Shown: positions 50,648 through 58,232 of the stretch, piece by piece
Layout: every line of letters starts with the position of its first letter
Numbering within the stretch: position 1 is the stretch's first letter
From: JAYZDP01 sp036337765
GTDB taxonomy: Bacteria; Acidobacteriota; Thermoanaerobaculia; Multivoradales; Multivoraceae
Assembly (NCBI GenBank): GCA_036337765.1
Contig: JAYZDP010000161.1
Location: 1-64,000 of the forward strand
DNA: 64,000 nt
Direction of reading: 5' to 3'
The notes under the pieces: generated by a model
The model's database searches: none
What the model was told of the DNA's origin: nothing
Seen by the model: the letters and a program-made list of their open reading frames with translations, nothing else
Position numbers and translations under genes: made by a program

Positions 50648-51225
50648 CGTGGCCTCCGGGTCGAGTGGGTCCGGGTCGCGGGCGTCGAGTCGAGTGTCTC
50701 GAGGGTCTCGTCGCACCAGGTGAGCAGCGCTTGGTTACCCAGCTGGCCGTAGCGCAAGGTAGTGAGCCAGAACGGCAGGTCCTCGTGGTCTGCATGCTTG
50801 GCGTTCAGGCGCTCGGTGATCGCGTCGTAGGTGGCGAGCTCGCTGGCGAGCTGAATGCCGTACTCCTCTATCAGGCGGCGGCGTTCTGACGGCCCGAGCG
50901 AGCGGGCGAAGAAGAGCTTGAGCAGCAGTTCGTTGCGCGGCGGTCGGGTGCGTGCCTTCTCGCCGAGCCAACGCTCGAGCTCCTGACGGCCGGCGGCGGT
51001 GAGCCGGTAGAGCTTTCTTCCCCTTCGACCCGTCGGCGCCTCGGTGTGAGCCACCCAGCCACGTTGGTCGAGGCGCTTGAGCATCGGGTAGATCTGCCCA
51101 TAGCTCTCGCTCCAGAAGTTGGAGATCGACTCACCTATGGCCTTCTTGATGTCATAGCCCGACATCGGGCCCCAGGTGAGAAAGCCCAGGAGTGCGTGTG
51201 CGGTACCGCCTTGAGGTGACTTCAT
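50644..51225 (-). CDS. PadR-family transcriptional regulator
   Basis: 193 residues. N-terminal winged helix with the classic opening ALLGFLTWGPMSGYDIKKAI, IYPMLKRLDQRGWVAHTEAP and GRKLYRLTAAGRQELERWLG, followed by a helical dimerisation domain. PadR proteins are repressors released by small molecules. A perfect inverted repeat 13 bases upstream of its ATG is a likely operator, implying autoregulation together with the downstream membrane gene. Confidence 0.93.
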   Translation of the reverse strand: MKSPQGGTAHALLGFLTWGPMSGYDIKKAIGESISNFWSESYGQIYPMLKRLDQRGWVAHTEAPTGRRGRKLYRLTAAGRQELERWLGEKARTRPPRNELLLKLFFARSLGPSERRRLIEEYGIQLASELATYDAITERLNAKHADHEDLPFWLTTLRYGQLGNQALLTWCDETLETLDSTPATRTHSTRRPR

Positions 51226-51237
51226 CGCTGGTAGTTA

Positions 51238-51250
51238 TATCTTGAAGATA
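51238..51250 (-). promoter_or_regulatory. Candidate PadR operator
   Basis: TATCTT-G-AAGATA is a perfect odd-centred inverted repeat (six-base arms) 13 bases upstream of the padR start codon. AT-rich palindromes of this kind are the usual binding sites of PadR repressors. It stands out in an otherwise GC-rich stretch. Confidence 0.65.
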
Positions 51251-51295
51251 CATACGCCGTCCGCCAGCCTGTGTTTCACCCTCTAGCGGGAAATG

Positions 51296-51330
51296 AAAAA
51301 GCCCCGGCCTCCGCTGGGGAGGACCGGGGC
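51296..51330 (-). terminator. Rho-independent terminator
   Basis: Arms 51301-51312 and 51318-51330 (GCCCCGGCCTCC with GGAGG-A-CCGGGGC) form a 12-pair GC-rich stem with one bulge, followed on the minus strand by five T residues (51296-51300). It would stop minus-strand transcripts coming from the BadH side before padR. Strong by inspection. Confidence 0.8.
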
Positions 51331-51403
51331 TTGGCTTGCTTCGGTGACCATGGGTTCCCTCTCTTCAAGGGATTCCCGCCATCAAAGCTGACTGCGGTTA
51401 CCT

Positions 51404-51448
51404 CTAAGAGGTGGTCACCTCCACCAAACCGCGTTTATCAATATCCAC
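51404..51448 (-). CDS. 14-codon leader peptide candidate
   Basis: A GTG at 51448 is seven bases after GGAGG inside an extended AAAGGAGGTG ribosome site, the strongest such match in the window. It would encode VDIDKRGLVEVTTS then TAG. The second half of this ORF holds the sequence that can pair with its own ribosome site, so ribosome passage would change the RNA fold. Too short to prove as a gene by sequence alone. A second short frame (ATG 51351 to TAG 51283, 22 codons) runs through the terminator and is less likely. Confidence 0.3.
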   Translation of the reverse strand: MDIDKRGLVEVTTS

Positions 51449-51623
51449 TGGACCACCTCCTTTCTGGGCAGACCTCACGTTGGCGGCACCCAAACCGCCC
51501 AGCCTCCGGGGCCGCCCAAGAGCCCCCTCGGAGACTGCCGCCCAACACCGTCAGCCAGCGTTGCGCGGGGCTTCTTGACGAAAATCATGGAGCAAGGCTC
51601 GGACGATGTCAATCATCATGAAC

Positions 51624-52367
51624 TCAAGACATCGTCAGACCGCCGCTGACGGACAGTGTCTGGCCGGTGATGTAGCCGGCCTCCTCCGACGCCAGGAAGG
51701 CGACCGCGGGGGCCACGTCGGCGGGCTTGCCGAGCCGCCGCATCGGCACGCCTCGTACCATGGCGTGGATCACCTTGTCGCCCGACCCAGAGGCGTCGAC
51801 GATGCCCTGAAGCAGCGGCGTGTCGGTCGGGCCGGGACAGACCGCGTTCGAGGTGATCCCATAGCGGGCCATCTCCCGGGCGACGGTCTTGGTGAAGGCG
51901 ATCATGCCGCCCTTCGCACCCGAATAGATCGCCTCGAGCGACGATCCCACCCGCCCGGCATCGGATGCGATGCTGATGATGCGGCCCCACCTCGCTTCGA
52001 CCATTCCCGGCAGGACGGCACGCGTCACCCGCATCGGCCCCGCCAGATTGATGGCGAGGATGCGCTCCAGAAACGTGTCGTCGGTGTCGAGAAACGGTTT
52101 GAGCTCGTCCCAGCCGGCGCAGTTGACGCAGATGCCCACCGGTCCGAGCTCGGCCGCGGTCCGCGCCACCGCGGCCTCGATCGATGCCGGATCCACCAGG
52201 TCGAGCTCCACTGCCAGACCGTCGATCTCCGCGGCGACCTCGCCCGCGCTCGAGCCCGGCAGGTCCGCCACCGCCACTCGGCATCCGGCAGCCGCGAGCT
52301 GGCGGCAGATCTCACCGCCGATTCCTCCGGCTCCGCCCGTCACGAAGGCTACGCGCGATTCGGCCAT
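51624..52367 (-). CDS. SDR dehydrogenase, BadH-like (2-hydroxycyclohexanecarboxyl-CoA dehydrogenase)
   Basis: 247 residues. SDR cofactor motif VTGGAGGIGGEICRQLAA, active-site segment SIASDAGRVGSSLEAIYSGA with YxxxK, then CPGPTDTPLLQGI and YITGQTLSVSGGLTMS. These segments, together with CVNCAGWDELKPF, closely follow what I recall of BadH from Rhodopseudomonas, which oxidises 2-hydroxycyclohexane-1-carboxyl-CoA with NAD. The next gene upstream is BadI-like, the enzyme that uses the product, which supports the assignment. A generic 3-oxoacyl reductase is the alternative. Confidence 0.75.
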   Translation of the reverse strand: MAESRVAFVTGGAGGIGGEICRQLAAAGCRVAVADLPGSSAGEVAAEIDGLAVELDLVDPASIEAAVARTAAELGPVGICVNCAGWDELKPFLDTDDTFLERILAINLAGPMRVTRAVLPGMVEARWGRIISIASDAGRVGSSLEAIYSGAKGGMIAFTKTVAREMARYGITSNAVCPGPTDTPLLQGIVDASGSGDKVIHAMVRGVPMRRLGKPADVAPAVAFLASEEAGYITGQTLSVSGGLTMS

Positions 52368-52376
52368 CGTCGTCTC

Positions 52377-53171
52377 CTATCTGTACTTGGAAAAGTCGGG
52401 AGGGCGTTTCTCGTTGAATGCCTGGACGCCCTCGTTGGCCTCGTCGGTCTCGAGGAAGAGGTCCAACGAGTCGAAGGCCATCGCACCGATCCCCGCAACC
52501 GACTCGCTATCGGCGTTGAAGGAGTGCTTGAGGACCTTCAGAGCGGTCGGGCTCTTGTCGAGCATCTCGTCCGCCCAGGTGCGGACTTCGGCGCGTAGCT
52601 CGGCGATCGGCACGACCGCGTTAACCAAGCCCCAGCGCTCCATGGTGGCGGCGTCGTAGAGGCGGCACAGGTACCAGACCTCGCGCGCGCGCTTCTCGCC
52701 GAGGATGCGCGCCAGGTAGGCGCTGCCGAACCCCGCGTCGAACGATCCGACGCGCGGTCCGGCCTGGCCGAAGCGGGCATGGTCGGCGGCGATTGTCAGA
52801 TCGCAGATCACGTGCAGCACGTGGCCGCCGCCGACCGCAACCCCGTTGACGGCCGCGATCACCGGCTTCGGGATGTCGCGGATCAGCCGGTGCAGAACTT
52901 CGACCTCGAACAGCCCGCTCTCCGTGGGTCCGTAATCGCCGGTCTCTTGGCGTTGCTTCTGATCGCCGCCGGCGCAGAATGCTTTGTCGCCGCGGCCGGT
53001 CAGGGCCACGACCCCGACTGAGCTATCTGCCCAGGCAGCCTTGAAGGCACGGATCAGCTCGTCGATGGTGCGGCCCCGAAACGAGTTGAAGCGCTCGGGA
53101 CGGTCGATGGTGATCCAGGCAAGACCTTTGTCGACCTCGTAGGTGACATCTTCGAGTGCATCGAGGTTCAT
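52377..53171 (-). CDS. Crotonase-family ring hydrolase, BadI-like
   Basis: 264 residues. Crotonase fold with oxyanion segments KAFCAGGDQKQRQETGDYG and VNGVAVGGGHVLHVICDLTI, then FGQAGPRVGSFDAGFGSAYL and KRAREVWYLCRLYDAATMER. The AGGDQ and FGQxGPxxGSxDxGxG pattern is that of MenB and BadI rather than enoyl-CoA hydratase. BadI (2-ketocyclohexanecarboxyl-CoA hydrolase) opens the ring to pimeloyl-CoA. No other men genes are nearby, and the next gene is BadH-like, so BadI is favoured. Confidence 0.78.
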   Translation of the reverse strand: MNLDALEDVTYEVDKGLAWITIDRPERFNSFRGRTIDELIRAFKAAWADSSVGVVALTGRGDKAFCAGGDQKQRQETGDYGPTESGLFEVEVLHRLIRDIPKPVIAAVNGVAVGGGHVLHVICDLTIAADHARFGQAGPRVGSFDAGFGSAYLARILGEKRAREVWYLCRLYDAATMERWGLVNAVVPIAELRAEVRTWADEMLDKSPTALKVLKHSFNADSESVAGIGAMAFDSLDLFLETDEANEGVQAFNEKRPPDFSKYR

Positions 53172-53178
53172 TCAGCTC

Positions 53179-53538
53179 CTAGTGTTCGTGGTCGTGGTCG
53201 TGGCCGTGAGGGCGGGCGGCGAGCTGGTGGCTGCGCTGGTCGAGCTCCTGGGCGGTGCAGAGGTCGCGGTCGCGCAGCATCTTCTCGAAGGCTCGTTGCC
53301 AGCATTCGTAGTAGCGGTACTCCTCTTGGTGGTCGGCCCGACTCTCCCACTCGGCAATGGCCGCGATGAGCTCGGTCTGGAAGTCCTTCCACGCGAATAC
53401 GCCCTGTTCTTGAAGAGCAAGCGTGAGCCCGAACAGCCGGCTCTGCCACGGCTCCTCGAAGACGAGCTCACCGTTCGAGCGGGGGGGCGCGGCCGGACCC
53501 TCGATCGGAAGGTCGGCTTCGGCGATGCGCTCGCTCAT
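53179..53538 (-). CDS. Nitrile hydratase accessory protein (activator-like)
   Basis: 119 residues from the ATG at 53538, overlapping the alpha-subunit stop (ATGA). Core GELVFEEPWQSRLFGLTLAL, VFAWKDFQTELIAAIAEW and YYECWQRAFEKMLRDRDL match the beta-like accessory protein found beside nitrile hydratases, needed for cobalt insertion. The C-terminus ends in HGHDHDHEH, a likely metal-binding tail. It probably loads cobalt into the alpha subunit. Confidence 0.88.
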   Translation of the reverse strand: MSERIAEADLPIEGPAAPPRSNGELVFEEPWQSRLFGLTLALQEQGVFAWKDFQTELIAAIAEWESRADHQEEYRYYECWQRAFEKMLRDRDLCTAQELDQRSHQLAARPHGHDHDHEH

Positions 53539-54131
53539 GCGGGCGCCGAGACTTTTGCGACGCCGATCATCGCGTCGCGGCCGACCATGGCGGCCAGCTC
53601 TTCCTCCGACGCTCCCTCGGTTCCGTTGGGGCGCTCGGGCAGCACCATGTAGCGGATCTCGGCCGACGAGTCCCAGACCTTGATCTCGACCTCGTCGTCG
53701 AGAACGAGCCCCATCTCGGTGAGCACGCGGCGTGGCTCGCGCACTATACGCGATCGGTAGGCCGGTTCCTTGTACCAGGTTGGAGGCAAGCCGAGGACCG
53801 CCCAGGGGTAGCAGGAGCAGAGGGTGCAAACCACCACGTTGTGCACGCCGGGCGCGTTCTCCTTGACCTCGAGCCGCTCCATCTGTGCGCCTTCGAAGCC
53901 CATCTCACCGACTGCACCGGTGCCGTCGGTGAGCAGGCGCCGGCGGTAGTCGGGGTCGGTCCACGCCCGAGCCACGATCTGGGCGCCACGCATGGGGCCG
54001 ATGTCGCGCTCGTAACGCTCGACGATCCCGTCGACCACTCCCGGATCGAGGAGGCCCTTCTCGGCGAGGAGAGACTCGAGCGCCTCGGCGCGCTGGGCAG
54101 GAGAGTCGGAGTCGTGATCGTGGTCGCTCAT
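53535..54131 (-). CDS. nthA: Nitrile hydratase alpha subunit, cobalt type
   Basis: 198 residues from the ATG at 54131. The metal site is VCTLCSCYPW with C102, C105 and C107; a Thr between the first two cysteines (CTLCSC) marks cobalt enzymes, iron enzymes having Ser. Also present: RAWTDPDYRRRLLTDGTGAV, and WYKEPAYRSRIVREPRRVL. The enzyme hydrates nitriles to amides in the cytoplasm. The N-terminus (SDHDHDSD) is His/Asp rich. Overlaps both neighbours by four bases. Confidence 0.95.
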   Translation of the reverse strand: MSDHDHDSDSPAQRAEALESLLAEKGLLDPGVVDGIVERYERDIGPMRGAQIVARAWTDPDYRRRLLTDGTGAVGEMGFEGAQMERLEVKENAPGVHNVVVCTLCSCYPWAVLGLPPTWYKEPAYRSRIVREPRRVLTEMGLVLDDEVEIKVWDSSAEIRYMVLPERPNGTEGASEEELAAMVGRDAMIGVAKVSAPA

Positions 54132-54787
54132 CGTGGCTCCAGATAGCTTTCGAAGAGGTCGAGGTGCACGGTGGTCTCGGGCTCGGCCTCGTCCCCCCAC
54201 AGCTCCCGGCCGCCGAACCCGACACAGTAGACATGCTGGGGGCTCTCTCCCAGCCCGTGTGCGTTGGTGTCGGGAAAGACGTAGGACTCGTATACCTCGA
54301 CGACTGTGCCCTCTTTGTCGCGCGCGTAGCGCGGTAGTCGGGTGTGTCCGGTCGGATGGATCGGGAACTCGAGCGTCACGACCGCATCTCCCACGGCGAA
54401 ACGGGGGTCGCGTGCGACCTCACGTTTGGCTCCCCGCGGCCCGTCGGCGTCCGCGCGGGGCCGAAGCGGCGCAGGGCCTGGAATCGCCTCGCCCGCTTCG
54501 ATGGCGGTGAGGCGCTCGTTGATCTCCTCGCGGGCCAGGAGCCCGGTTTCGACGAACAGCGACTCGGCTGCGTGGAGCCAGCGTCCGTAGTAGCCGACGC
54601 TGAGATAGACCTCAGGCGGCAGCCGCTCGATCGCGTGGCGGAAGCGGTCAATGCTCGAGTCAGGGATCGGCACGCCGGTGAGAGCGAAGACCTTGGCCTC
54701 CCAGTCGGCGTGGAAGACCGGCTCGTTCACTTCGACCTCGACCCTGCCGAAGCCGTGCATGCCACCTAGATCGTGGATTCCGTCCAT
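54128..54787 (-). CDS. nthB: Nitrile hydratase beta subunit
   Basis: 219 residues. The start MDGIHDLGGMHGFGRVEVEV is the family hallmark. Also WLHAAESLFVETGLLAREEI and a C-terminal SH3-like barrel with GHTRLPRYARDKEGTVVEVY and FGGRELWGDEAEPETTVHLD. It completes the alpha-beta heterodimer. First gene of the minus-strand operon nthB-nthA-accessory; the BadI/BadH-like genes follow seven bases after the accessory gene. Confidence 0.95.
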   Translation of the reverse strand: MDGIHDLGGMHGFGRVEVEVNEPVFHADWEAKVFALTGVPIPDSSIDRFRHAIERLPPEVYLSVGYYGRWLHAAESLFVETGLLAREEINERLTAIEAGEAIPGPAPLRPRADADGPRGAKREVARDPRFAVGDAVVTLEFPIHPTGHTRLPRYARDKEGTVVEVYESYVFPDTNAHGLGESPQHVYCVGFGGRELWGDEAEPETTVHLDLFESYLEPR

Positions 54788-54911
54788 GGGTCATCGGCGA
54801 TGATACTGCAGGGTTTGGCCCCGAGCCGCTGCTAAGCTGGCGCGCCGCAGACGGCGCGTTGGAGTGCTGGCGCACTCTCCGAGCACGGCAACGACGCGGT
54901 GGAGATCCATT

Positions 54912-56375
54912 ATGCGAAGTTCGAAGCCTAGAAGAGCTGCAATCCTGGTTCCGGTGGCCGTCGCCTGCTGTCTCGGCACGGCCTTTGCCAACGACGGCAA
55001 ACAGGCGACCGTGGCCCGGGTCGAGGCGGGGGCCGACACCTACTGGCAGACCGCGCTCGACATCTGGGGCTGGGCCGAGCCCGGCTACCAGGAGACGCGT
55101 TCCTCCGAGCGGCTTCAGAGTCTGCTGCGGGCCGGCGGCTTCGAGGTGGTGGCGGGGGTGGCTGGGATTCCGACCGCGTTCATGGCCACCTATGGCAGCG
55201 GCCAGCCGGTGATCGGCATCCTGGCAGAGTTCGACGCGCTACCCGGCCTGAGCCAGAAACCGGTACCGCACCAGGAGGCCCGCGACGAGACGACCTGGGG
55301 CCACGCCTGCGGCCATCACCTGTTCGGTACCGCCTCGACCGCAGCGGCACTGGCGATCGCGGAAGACATCCGTGATGGTCGGCTGCGGGGCACGGTACGG
55401 CTGTACGGCACTCCCGCCGAGGAGGGGGGCGGGGCCAAGGTCTTCATGGTGCGCGAGAACCTGTTTTCCGACGTCGACGCGGTGCTGCACTGGCACCCGG
55501 GCGACGCCAACAGCGCCGGCGATCCGACGTCGCAGGCTCGCGTTGCGGCGAAGTTCCGCTTCCACGGCCGCAACGCCCATGCGGCTTCCGCGCCCGAAGC
55601 GGGCCGTTCGGCGCTGGACGCCGTCAACGTGACCAACTACGCGGCGGAGATGATGCGAGAGCACACCCCCGACCTGAGCCGCATCCACTACGTCATCACC
55701 GCAGGCGGCGATGCGCCGAACGTGGTGCCTGGCTTTGCCGAGGTTTACTACTACGTGCGCCATCCGGATGCGGCCGTGGCGCGCTCGCTCTACGAGCGAC
55801 TGCTCAAGTGCGCGCAGGCCGGAGCACTGGCGACCGAGACCGAGCTCGAGGTCGACTATCTCGGGGGTGTCTACAACGTGCTGCCGAACGATGCACTGTC
55901 GCAGGTGACTTTGCGTAACCTTCGCGAGCTCAGCGAGTTGACCTACACGCCCGAGGAGAGCGCCTACGCTGAGACCTTGCAGGCGACCCTGACCACGCCT
56001 CAGCCGCTCGCCAACGTGGGCAAGGTTTTCGACCGCACCGGCGCCGTCAGCAAGGGCTCGACCGACGTGGGCGACGTGTCGTGGGTGGTGCCGACCACGG
56101 GTCTGCGCGCTGCCACCTGGGTGCCTGGCACCCCGGCCCACTCCTGGCAGGCTTCCGGTACGGGTGCAACGACCATCGCGCGCAAGGGCATGATGCTGGC
56201 AGCCAAGACCCTGGCGGCCACCGCGTGGGATCTGTTCACCAGTCCGGAAGTGCTGGCGCGGGCGCGCCGTGAGCTCGAGGAGCGCACCGGCCGCAACCCC
56301 TACGCGGCAATGCTCGAGGACGGCCAGCCGCCGCCTTTGACGTACCGCAACCCTCCTTCAGCCGGTTCCCACTAG
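54912..56375 (+). CDS. Exported M20 amidohydrolase (AbgB-like)
   Basis: 487 residues from the ATG at 54912 (MRSSKPRRAAIL), which has a signal peptide ending near GTAFAN. M20 metal ligands: GILAEFDALPGLSQ, TTWGHACGHHLFG, GTPAEEGGGAKVFM. The lid/dimer domain and KGSTDVGDVSWVVPTT follow; the latter is typical of the p-aminobenzoyl-glutamate hydrolase subunit B group. It hydrolyses an amide bond of an aromatic or amino-acid conjugate in the periplasm. Divergent from nthB. Confidence 0.88.
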   Translation: MRSSKPRRAAILVPVAVACCLGTAFANDGKQATVARVEAGADTYWQTALDIWGWAEPGYQETRSSERLQSLLRAGGFEVVAGVAGIPTAFMATYGSGQPVIGILAEFDALPGLSQKPVPHQEARDETTWGHACGHHLFGTASTAAALAIAEDIRDGRLRGTVRLYGTPAEEGGGAKVFMVRENLFSDVDAVLHWHPGDANSAGDPTSQARVAAKFRFHGRNAHAASAPEAGRSALDAVNVTNYAAEMMREHTPDLSRIHYVITAGGDAPNVVPGFAEVYYYVRHPDAAVARSLYERLLKCAQAGALATETELEVDYLGGVYNVLPNDALSQVTLRNLRELSELTYTPEESAYAETLQATLTTPQPLANVGKVFDRTGAVSKGSTDVGDVSWVVPTTGLRAATWVPGTPAHSWQASGTGATTIARKGMMLAAKTLAATAWDLFTSPEVLARARRELEERTGRNPYAAMLEDGQPPPLTYRNPPSAGSH

Positions 56376-57691
56376 GGAGGTGACTCGGCGGCAGCTGGAT
56401 GGCGAAGGTTTCGCAATCCACGCACTGCGAGCCCGGTCAGGAGAGCTATCGGTGCGAGCCAGGGCAGAAGCGCCGCCATCTCCGGAACCAGCCCCGGCAC
56501 CAGGTTGTACTCGCCGAGCGCTGTGGCCCGCTCGGCCATCCAGTGCCAGCTGGTATGGGCGACGATCGCCGACAGCAGGATGGTGCCCAACCGCTCCGGT
56601 ACGACCTTGCGCAGCAGCCAGTCGAGGGCCGGCACCAGCAGGATGAGCACGAAGATCTGGCCCAGCTCGACGCCGATGTTGAACGACACTAGCGACGTCA
56701 GCAGGTGCGATCCGGCGAACTGCAGGGTCTCGCGCAACACGAATGAGAAGCCGAAGCCGTGTACGAGGCCGAAGGCGAAGGTGATCCACCAGCGCCGCTG
56801 CACTCGCGCACCCACGATGTTCTCGAGTGCCATGTAGACGATCGAGACGGCGATCAGAAGCTCCACGAGCGGCGGGAACCACAGCGAATCGGGCACGAAG
56901 CCGTAGGCCGAGGCGATCAGCGTGATCGAGTGGGCGACTGTGAACGAGGTGACGACGACGACCAGTTCGCGCAGCTTGCGCAGCGGGATCACCAGGCAGG
57001 CGAGAAAGAGCAGGTGATCGAGACCGTCGAGGATGTGGAAGAAGCCCTCCTCGACGAAGCGCAGCGCAGCCTGGTGCCAACGCGGGTCGAGGCGCACCAG
57101 TCCCGGCTCACCGCGGTACTGAAAGGCGCGCTCGGCACGGCCGGGCGGGAGATAGCGCAGTACCGTGACGACGCGCATGCCGAGCCGGGCGTGACGCGGC
57201 CGGATCGAGAAACTGGCAGTCTCCGACTGGATGGGCGCTTCGAAGAGCATGTCGAGCATCGCCTGCTGCCAGACGATGCGGGTGCTTGCGGACAAGGGCG
57301 ATGCGGCGATGTGCGCCACGGCGTTGTCGAAGGTCGTGAAGGAGCGGTCGGACGGCAGCGATACGCGTACCCCTCGCAACTCCAAGGGCGGCAGCTGGCG
57401 ACCCTCTTCGTAGAGTTCGACGTTCTCACCCACCCAGAGGTCGGCGGCATCGGTCAGCACACGCCCGGCGCGCGCCGCCTCGAGGTCGAGGTATCCCGGC
57501 CCCTCGACCGGGAAGCGCATGTCCTGTAGAGCCTCCATCGGCACGCGAACAACGAACTGCAGCGTGCGGCCGTCCGGCTTGACGAACGTCTGCAGCGTGA
57601 CGTCCGTGGGGATGTCGTGGGCACCCGCGGCGGCGGCGCCGAGCACCGCCAGGGCGGCAACCACGATCCTGGACAGGTTCACCCTCGGCAT
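56372..57691 (-). CDS. HupE/UreJ-family membrane protein with periplasmic N-terminal domain
   Basis: About 439 residues from the ATG at 57691; a GTG two codons earlier is the alternative. Signal peptide (VVAALAVLGAAAAG) then a ~200-residue extracytoplasmic beta domain starting AHDIPTDVTLQTFV. The C-terminal half has about six helices with HxxxHD-like GFFHILDGLDHLLFLACLVI, VAHSITLIASAYGFV and FGLVHGFGFSF, rich in His. HupE/UreJ proteins import nickel or cobalt. Converges with the M20 gene, four-base overlap. The cobalt nitrile hydratase is 1.6 kb away. Confidence 0.85.
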   Translation of the reverse strand: MPRVNLSRIVVAALAVLGAAAAGAHDIPTDVTLQTFVKPDGRTLQFVVRVPMEALQDMRFPVEGPGYLDLEAARAGRVLTDAADLWVGENVELYEEGRQLPPLELRGVRVSLPSDRSFTTFDNAVAHIAASPLSASTRIVWQQAMLDMLFEAPIQSETASFSIRPRHARLGMRVVTVLRYLPPGRAERAFQYRGEPGLVRLDPRWHQAALRFVEEGFFHILDGLDHLLFLACLVIPLRKLRELVVVVTSFTVAHSITLIASAYGFVPDSLWFPPLVELLIAVSIVYMALENIVGARVQRRWWITFAFGLVHGFGFSFVLRETLQFAGSHLLTSLVSFNIGVELGQIFVLILLVPALDWLLRKVVPERLGTILLSAIVAHTSWHWMAERATALGEYNLVPGLVPEMAALLPWLAPIALLTGLAVRGLRNLRHPAAAESPP

Positions 57692-57749
57692 CAACACGGA
57701 CCGACGATTCTATGGCGTGCCGGCGACGGCACTCGGGAGGGCGGCCCGC

Positions 57750-57755
57750 TAGGCT
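57750..57755 (+). promoter_or_regulatory. Candidate -10 element before the MmcQ-like gene
   Basis: TAGGCT ends six bases before the ATG at 57762, with no Shine-Dalgarno between. Position and spacing copy the candidates at 12875 and 24193. Match to TATAAT is four of six. Confidence 0.25.
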
Positions 57756-57761
57756 CGGCCG

Positions 57762-58136
57762 ATGCCGACGTCTGTCAGTCCGCTCGAACGACCGCGCTCG
57801 ATCATCTCGGCCTGGCCCGAGACCGACGAACGCATCTCGCACGGGTCACCGACGTGGTGGGGAGGGCGCAAGACTTTCGCCACCTTCGCTCTCGACCATC
57901 ACGGAGATGGCCGCGAGGCGGTGTGGTGCAAGGCCACCCACGATGTCCAGGAGGCCCTCGTCGAGGCAGCACCCCACATCTTCTTCGTGCCGCTCTACGT
58001 CGGACCGAGCGGGTGGATCGGCATCGAGCTAGACGGCGACGTCGACTGGGGGGTAGTGGAGGAACTGCTCGAAGAGGGCTACCGGATGGTGGCGCCGAAA
58101 CGGGCCATTCGACAGCTCGAGCTCGACCGGCCGTGA
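57762..58136 (+). CDS. MmcQ/YjbR-family protein
   Basis: 124 residues. Typical segments: ISAWPETDERISHGSPTWWG, GRKTFATFALDHH and FFVPLYVGPSGWIGIELDGD, ending with EELLEEGYRMVAPKRAI. These small proteins have a CyaY-like or double-wing fold and are annotated as DNA-binding by structure; no cellular role is firm. Monocistronic by appearance. Confidence 0.88.
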   Translation: MPTSVSPLERPRSIISAWPETDERISHGSPTWWGGRKTFATFALDHHGDGREAVWCKATHDVQEALVEAAPHIFFVPLYVGPSGWIGIELDGDVDWGVVEELLEEGYRMVAPKRAIRQLELDRP

Positions 58137-58232
58137 AGTGGCAATGACCATGGTTTCCAGGCCTGCGCAGCTCCTGCCAGCTCGGCTATACTCGCGCTCT
58201 CGTAGACAATCGATTCGTTGGGGGATGAGCGG

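Larger units (their letters stand above)
51283..51545 (-). ncRNA. Candidate structured RNA / leader element with terminator
   Basis: This minus-strand stretch has no protein gene but dense structure. From 5' (51545) it shows a hairpin CTCCG-GGGC/GCCC-CGGAG (arms 51504-51512 and 51522-51533), a second GGCGG/CCGCC hairpin (51482-51500), a near-perfect anti-16S complement AAAGGAGGTGGTC (51451-51463), a 14-codon ORF, and a nine-base copy GACCACCTC (51408-51416) able to pair with the ribosome site. An alternative ACCTCT/AGAGGT hairpin (51400-51412) competes. It ends in a strong intrinsic terminator. It lies between the BadH-like gene and padR. I do not recognise the family. Confidence 0.4.

Noticed and set aside
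51451..51470. Resemblance of GGACCACCTCCTTTCT to the 16S rRNA 3' end
   Set aside because: Only about 16 bases match and the surroundings are not rRNA. On the minus strand it is simply an extended Shine-Dalgarno sequence.
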